The notes under the pieces: model-generated
Seen by the model: the letters and a program-made list of their open reading frames with translations, nothing else
The model's database searches: none
What the model was told of the DNA's origin: nothing
Translations under genes and position numbers: made by a program
Assembly: GCF_002105155.1 (NCBI RefSeq)
Contig: NW_019028979.1
Location: 124,001-188,000, forward strand
Length of the DNA: 64,000 nt
Reading direction: 5' to 3'
Origin: Lobosporangium transversale
Lineage: Eukaryota > Mortierellomycota > Mortierellomycetes > Mortierellales > Mortierellaceae
Shown here: in pieces, positions 60,879 to 64,000 of the stretch
Layout: the number at the start of each line of letters is the position of its first letter
How positions within the stretch are numbered: position 1 is the first letter of the stretch

Positions 60879-63210
60879 TCAGAAATTAAAATCGTTGATA
60901 CTGTCGTCGTCATCGTCGTCAGTTACTGCCGCGGTCCTTGCTTTGAAACCAATATAATTGAAAGGGGATAGCCTGTGACCAGTATACTTCCTCTCTTCCT
61001 CGTCTTCATATCCATCTTGGTGCTGATCGGTCCCAGCCCCTACGCCACTAAAATATCCCATAATACTGGATCCAGTGTTAAAGATGGATGAAAGAGCACC
61101 ACCGAAATACGTTCCAGTGGTAATAGCGGTAATAGCAGGGACGTGTGCCTTCTCGGGTTGGCGCTCTTGTTCATCGGTCTTAATATTAATATGATCATGT
61201 TCAATATTTTCGTTATTTTGATCCCATGGTATTGACGTCTTCCTCCTATCCTCTTCAGCTTCATTCGAGGTGGCCTTGATGTTATTAAAAGGATCCTCTG
61301 GACATGACTGCCTCTCCGAGCCCGAATAAGCTGTTACCGCTATAGTTGTTATTGGTGCTGGCTGAGCCTCTGCTGCACAGGTGTTGTATTCCCTAAGCCT
61401 GGTGCATTCTATATTGTTACTGTTACAGCTATTGACGTCTTGCTCAATCTCTCCGCTTGATTCTCCATTTATTGGCAGTTTGGCTATTGGCTCTTGCAGT
61501 CCATTAAGTCGGTTTACATGGCCCTTACTGATACTGCTGATGCCTGAGCTGCGATGCTCTTGCTTATTATCGAGCTCCTTATGGAAAGATGATTCATCAG
61601 ATGATTCATCACCACTGTCTCCTGCAATAACACCATCAACCTTCTTGAGAAAAGTAGTAATGTTGCTGAGAACACCTCTGGTGTTGATTCCCGATTGACC
61701 AGGAAGAGTGATAGGGGTGCCGCTAGTGGACGTTGATGTGGATGTAGATATAGAAACAGTTTTTGGCGTTGTAGATGGGGGTAATGGTTGCAATGTGTCT
61801 GCAGCACTAACCCAAGTAGCTGTTGAAGTCGAAGTCGACGTTCGAGTGGGCGCGGGTCTTGTAGATCTAGATACCGATGACGATGATGAAGCCATTTTAA
61901 TTTTATTCTGACTTCCAGTTTGATAAGTATTCAGGTTCGCCATCTTAAGCTCTAGGTTAAATGCATCGATGCCTCCCACAAAGGAAGAAGCTGTTGAGGG
62001 TGTTGTTTTCTCGATTGTGTGCCGTAAGGAAATCTGCAGATCATCGCCTTGCACCTGCTTATCAGAACTAGGAATAACAAGTTTGTCCCCCTCAAAGCGT
62101 AGCAATCCTCGTTTCTCAGCAGCACGGATCGCCGCCATTCTCTTGGCCACAATAGCGGCCTCCTCCTCTTGGCGCAAGGCTTCTTCTTGAGCTGCGAGCT
62201 CACGGGTTATCCTTTCCTAATTATGAAACGAGAGAGAAATGGGGTTAAAAATATGTGTGCGAATTTGTTTGGTTTTTTAGACGTAATGTGGATATGTCAT
62301 AAAAAAGTCGATGTAGTACAGGTTGTCGAGGACGATGCCCTCTTCTCTGCAAAACATGCCAATGCCGGTGTGAAAAAAGGGGTGGGTGCGGTTGAGTAGG
62401 TAAAAAAAAGAAAAGGGTTGGGGGCTGGAGCGGAGGAATGTTTGATATAGTAGGCGTGCTATTAGCTTTTACCTGTTCTGCAATAAGCGCATCGACATCA
62501 AGGACTTCTTCTGCATCATCCTCAGTATCATCCCAGGCCACCTTGTCATGAAGATTGCGCGGTGCGCGAAGTTTTCTAGGGGAAGGAACCATTTCTGCAT
62601 GAATGTTGTAAGGCGTATAGTTCGCTTTGGGATAAACTTTAGTTGAGCTATTGCGAGTATTCCTGCTGCCAATTGAAATGCCATTGTCGTCATGATTGGT
62701 ACTATCGTTCTCGTCGTCTCGATAAGGTACAAACATTGCTATTCCGCTCTCACGTTCGATGGGGTCCTTTCCTGAATTAGCTCCTCTATTACTCTCTGAT
62801 CCATTTTTGGGGTAGTTTTGTTGTTGTTGATTTTGTTGTTGTTGATGGGAGTCGTCATCATCATCTGTATCATCCCTGTAAGGTATCTCGAATGGGCTAT
62901 GGTTTCTTGAATGGCTCTTCGCAAAGCCGGCTTGGTTGGCATTCCTGGAGAAGCGACTATTAGAGAATTTGGTGGGCCAAGGATTGATGCTATCGTCAAT
63001 ACTATCGTGATAATAATTGTCACTGTCTAATGCTTCTAGACGTGAGCGAGAGCGAGAGTGATGGTATGGATGGACATGAGCGGGCGTATAGGCGTCGTCA
63101 TCATCACTATAGCCTGAAGAGTCTTGGTCCAAGTAAAGTGACCGAGACGAGAGGTTGTCGCGCTGTTTACGAGGCAGACAGGGACAGAATATATTCAGAC
63201 GCCTTCCCAT
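60879..63210 (-). CDS. Long acidic coiled-coil protein with predicted N-terminal myristoyl/palmitoyl anchor
   Basis: Two exons, 63210-62473 and 62216-60879, give 691 aa. The first ATG in frame gives MGRRLNIFCPCLPRK: Gly2 fits N-myristoylation, and the Cys-Pro-Cys at 9-11 plus basic residues fit palmitoylation and membrane attachment. Residues 15-225 are low-complexity (Ser, Asp, Gln, Asn) with two similar PYRDD boxes (IPYRDDTDDDDD, VPYRDDENDS). The exon junction lies in a strong helix (DALIAEQ joined to ERITRELAAQEEALRQEEEA, then AKRMAAIRAAEKRG). The C-terminal half is Ser/Thr-rich with an aromatic/Gly patch (GTYFGGALSSIF, GYFSGVGAG) and ends in DDDDDDSINDFNF. I cannot name the family. The anchor motif resembles the LAMTOR1/Ego1 plan, but the protein is far longer and sequence similarity is not evident. 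It converges on LAMTOR2, with 391 bases between stop codons. Confidence 0.75.
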
Positions 63211-64000
63211 GGGATACACAAATAAAAATGAAGAGACAAGAAAATATAAAAATGAACCGTGAGCTAATTGAATGTGAAGTAAATGGAAGAATTTGGATTT
63301 TCGAATGAACAGTGGAGTAGGGATGTAAATGGATCTGAGCGAGTAAGAGAGACAAGGTTGGGGGAAAAGAGCGAAGGAGAGAAGGGATTGTGGCCAGGCT
63401 ATAGAGTATCAGGAACATAACATGACATGATATGGCATGACATGTCGTTAGCAGGAATTGCTTGTACTCAAACTATCTCTCCCATAAACACTTTATCTTT
63501 CATTCGTTTCATTTTCTTTCTCTATTATGTTGATCCAATACTTCGGTTCTTGCTGATTGATATTCTATTGATTAAGGAGCGTTATGATTCTATTAAAGCT
63601 GTCATTAGCATCATTGTCATCTCGTCGCTTTGAAGTGGCCAGCGGACCCATGTCACATTCGTATCACGACTAGAGTGGTGAAAAAAAAGCAAGCGATCAC
63701 AGTGTTATATCCAAATATACAGATGAGAACTGGTAGGGTTTCACAGGTCTTCACGCATAATTGTGGAGATTTTTTCCATTTCACTGCACAGGACAATGTG
63801 GCCCCCCCACAGCAGGATTGCCCACAGACCAGGCACGGGACATCGTTAACATACTAGGGTGTGTATCACGTGCATCAGTTATATCTCCAGTTTGTTCATT
63901 CCATTCCATTATTACACATCTTCAACGCACAGGATCACCCAAGGCTATTTCGAGACCTTCCGGGAAAGCTCAGACATATTCTCTCTTCCTAACCAGACCA
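63211..64000. other. Window end, flank of the acylated-protein gene
   Basis: No gene seen. The first part is probably promoter of the minus-strand gene. A CACGTG E-box lies near 63888, and the last 100 bases are pyrimidine-rich, possibly the 5' flank of a gene beyond the window. Confidence 0.4.

Noticed and set aside
63211-63219. Start of the acylated protein three codons upstream
   Set aside because: The codon there is GTG. The first ATG gives the MGRR acylation motif and is the better start.

Overview
The window is nuclear DNA from an intron-rich, fairly AT-rich fungus. The gene content points to an early-diverging lineage, most likely Mucoromycota/Mortierellomycota. It combines a PacC/Rim101 regulator, a secreted GH18 chitinase with a CBM5-type tail, an Fpk1/NRC-2-type flippase kinase and a Crinkler/RHS-type P-loop ATPase with genes usually thought of as animal-like: LAMTOR2, a dysbindin homologue, isobutyryl-CoA dehydrogenase, and a phosphodiesterase with a receiver-like N-terminus. 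Introns are short, GT-AG, and often carry long homopolymeric A or T runs. The species assignment is inference. I saw no tRNA, rRNA or CRISPR array.

Layout. 1-10.6 kb: cyclic-nucleotide phosphodiesterase (+) convergent with a very long Gln-rich bHLH factor (-). 10.6-13.4 kb: mostly non-coding, with one small helical ORF. 13.9-19.7 kb: isobutyryl-CoA dehydrogenase and flippase kinase in tandem (+). 19.8-25.9 kb: dysbindin-like gene and PacC/Rim101 (both -). 28.3-34.7 kb: unnamed fungal protein and SET/MYND methyltransferase (+), then eIF5 (-). 36.4-40.0 kb: Cys-rich GPI-anchored protein (+) and chitinase (-), with a broken pogo/jerky-type transposase between them. 40-46 kb: gene-poor tract with degraded coding fragments, followed by the Crinkler/RHS-type NTPase (+). 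47.6-55.2 kb: J-domain/TMEM185 membrane protein and PMC1-type Ca2+-ATPase (-). 55.2-59.8 kb: gene-poor. 59.8-63.2 kb: LAMTOR2 (+), whose coding sequence is split into three short exons, convergent with a long protein that has an N-terminal Gly-2/Cys acylation motif (-).

A loose endolysosomal, nutrient and pH-sensing theme runs through the window: LAMTOR2, the acylated protein, dysbindin, PacC, the Ca2+-ATPase and the flippase kinase. The genes are not an operon, and the clustering may be chance. Exon borders were worked out by hand from splice motifs and reading-frame phase. All multi-exon models listed close in phase.
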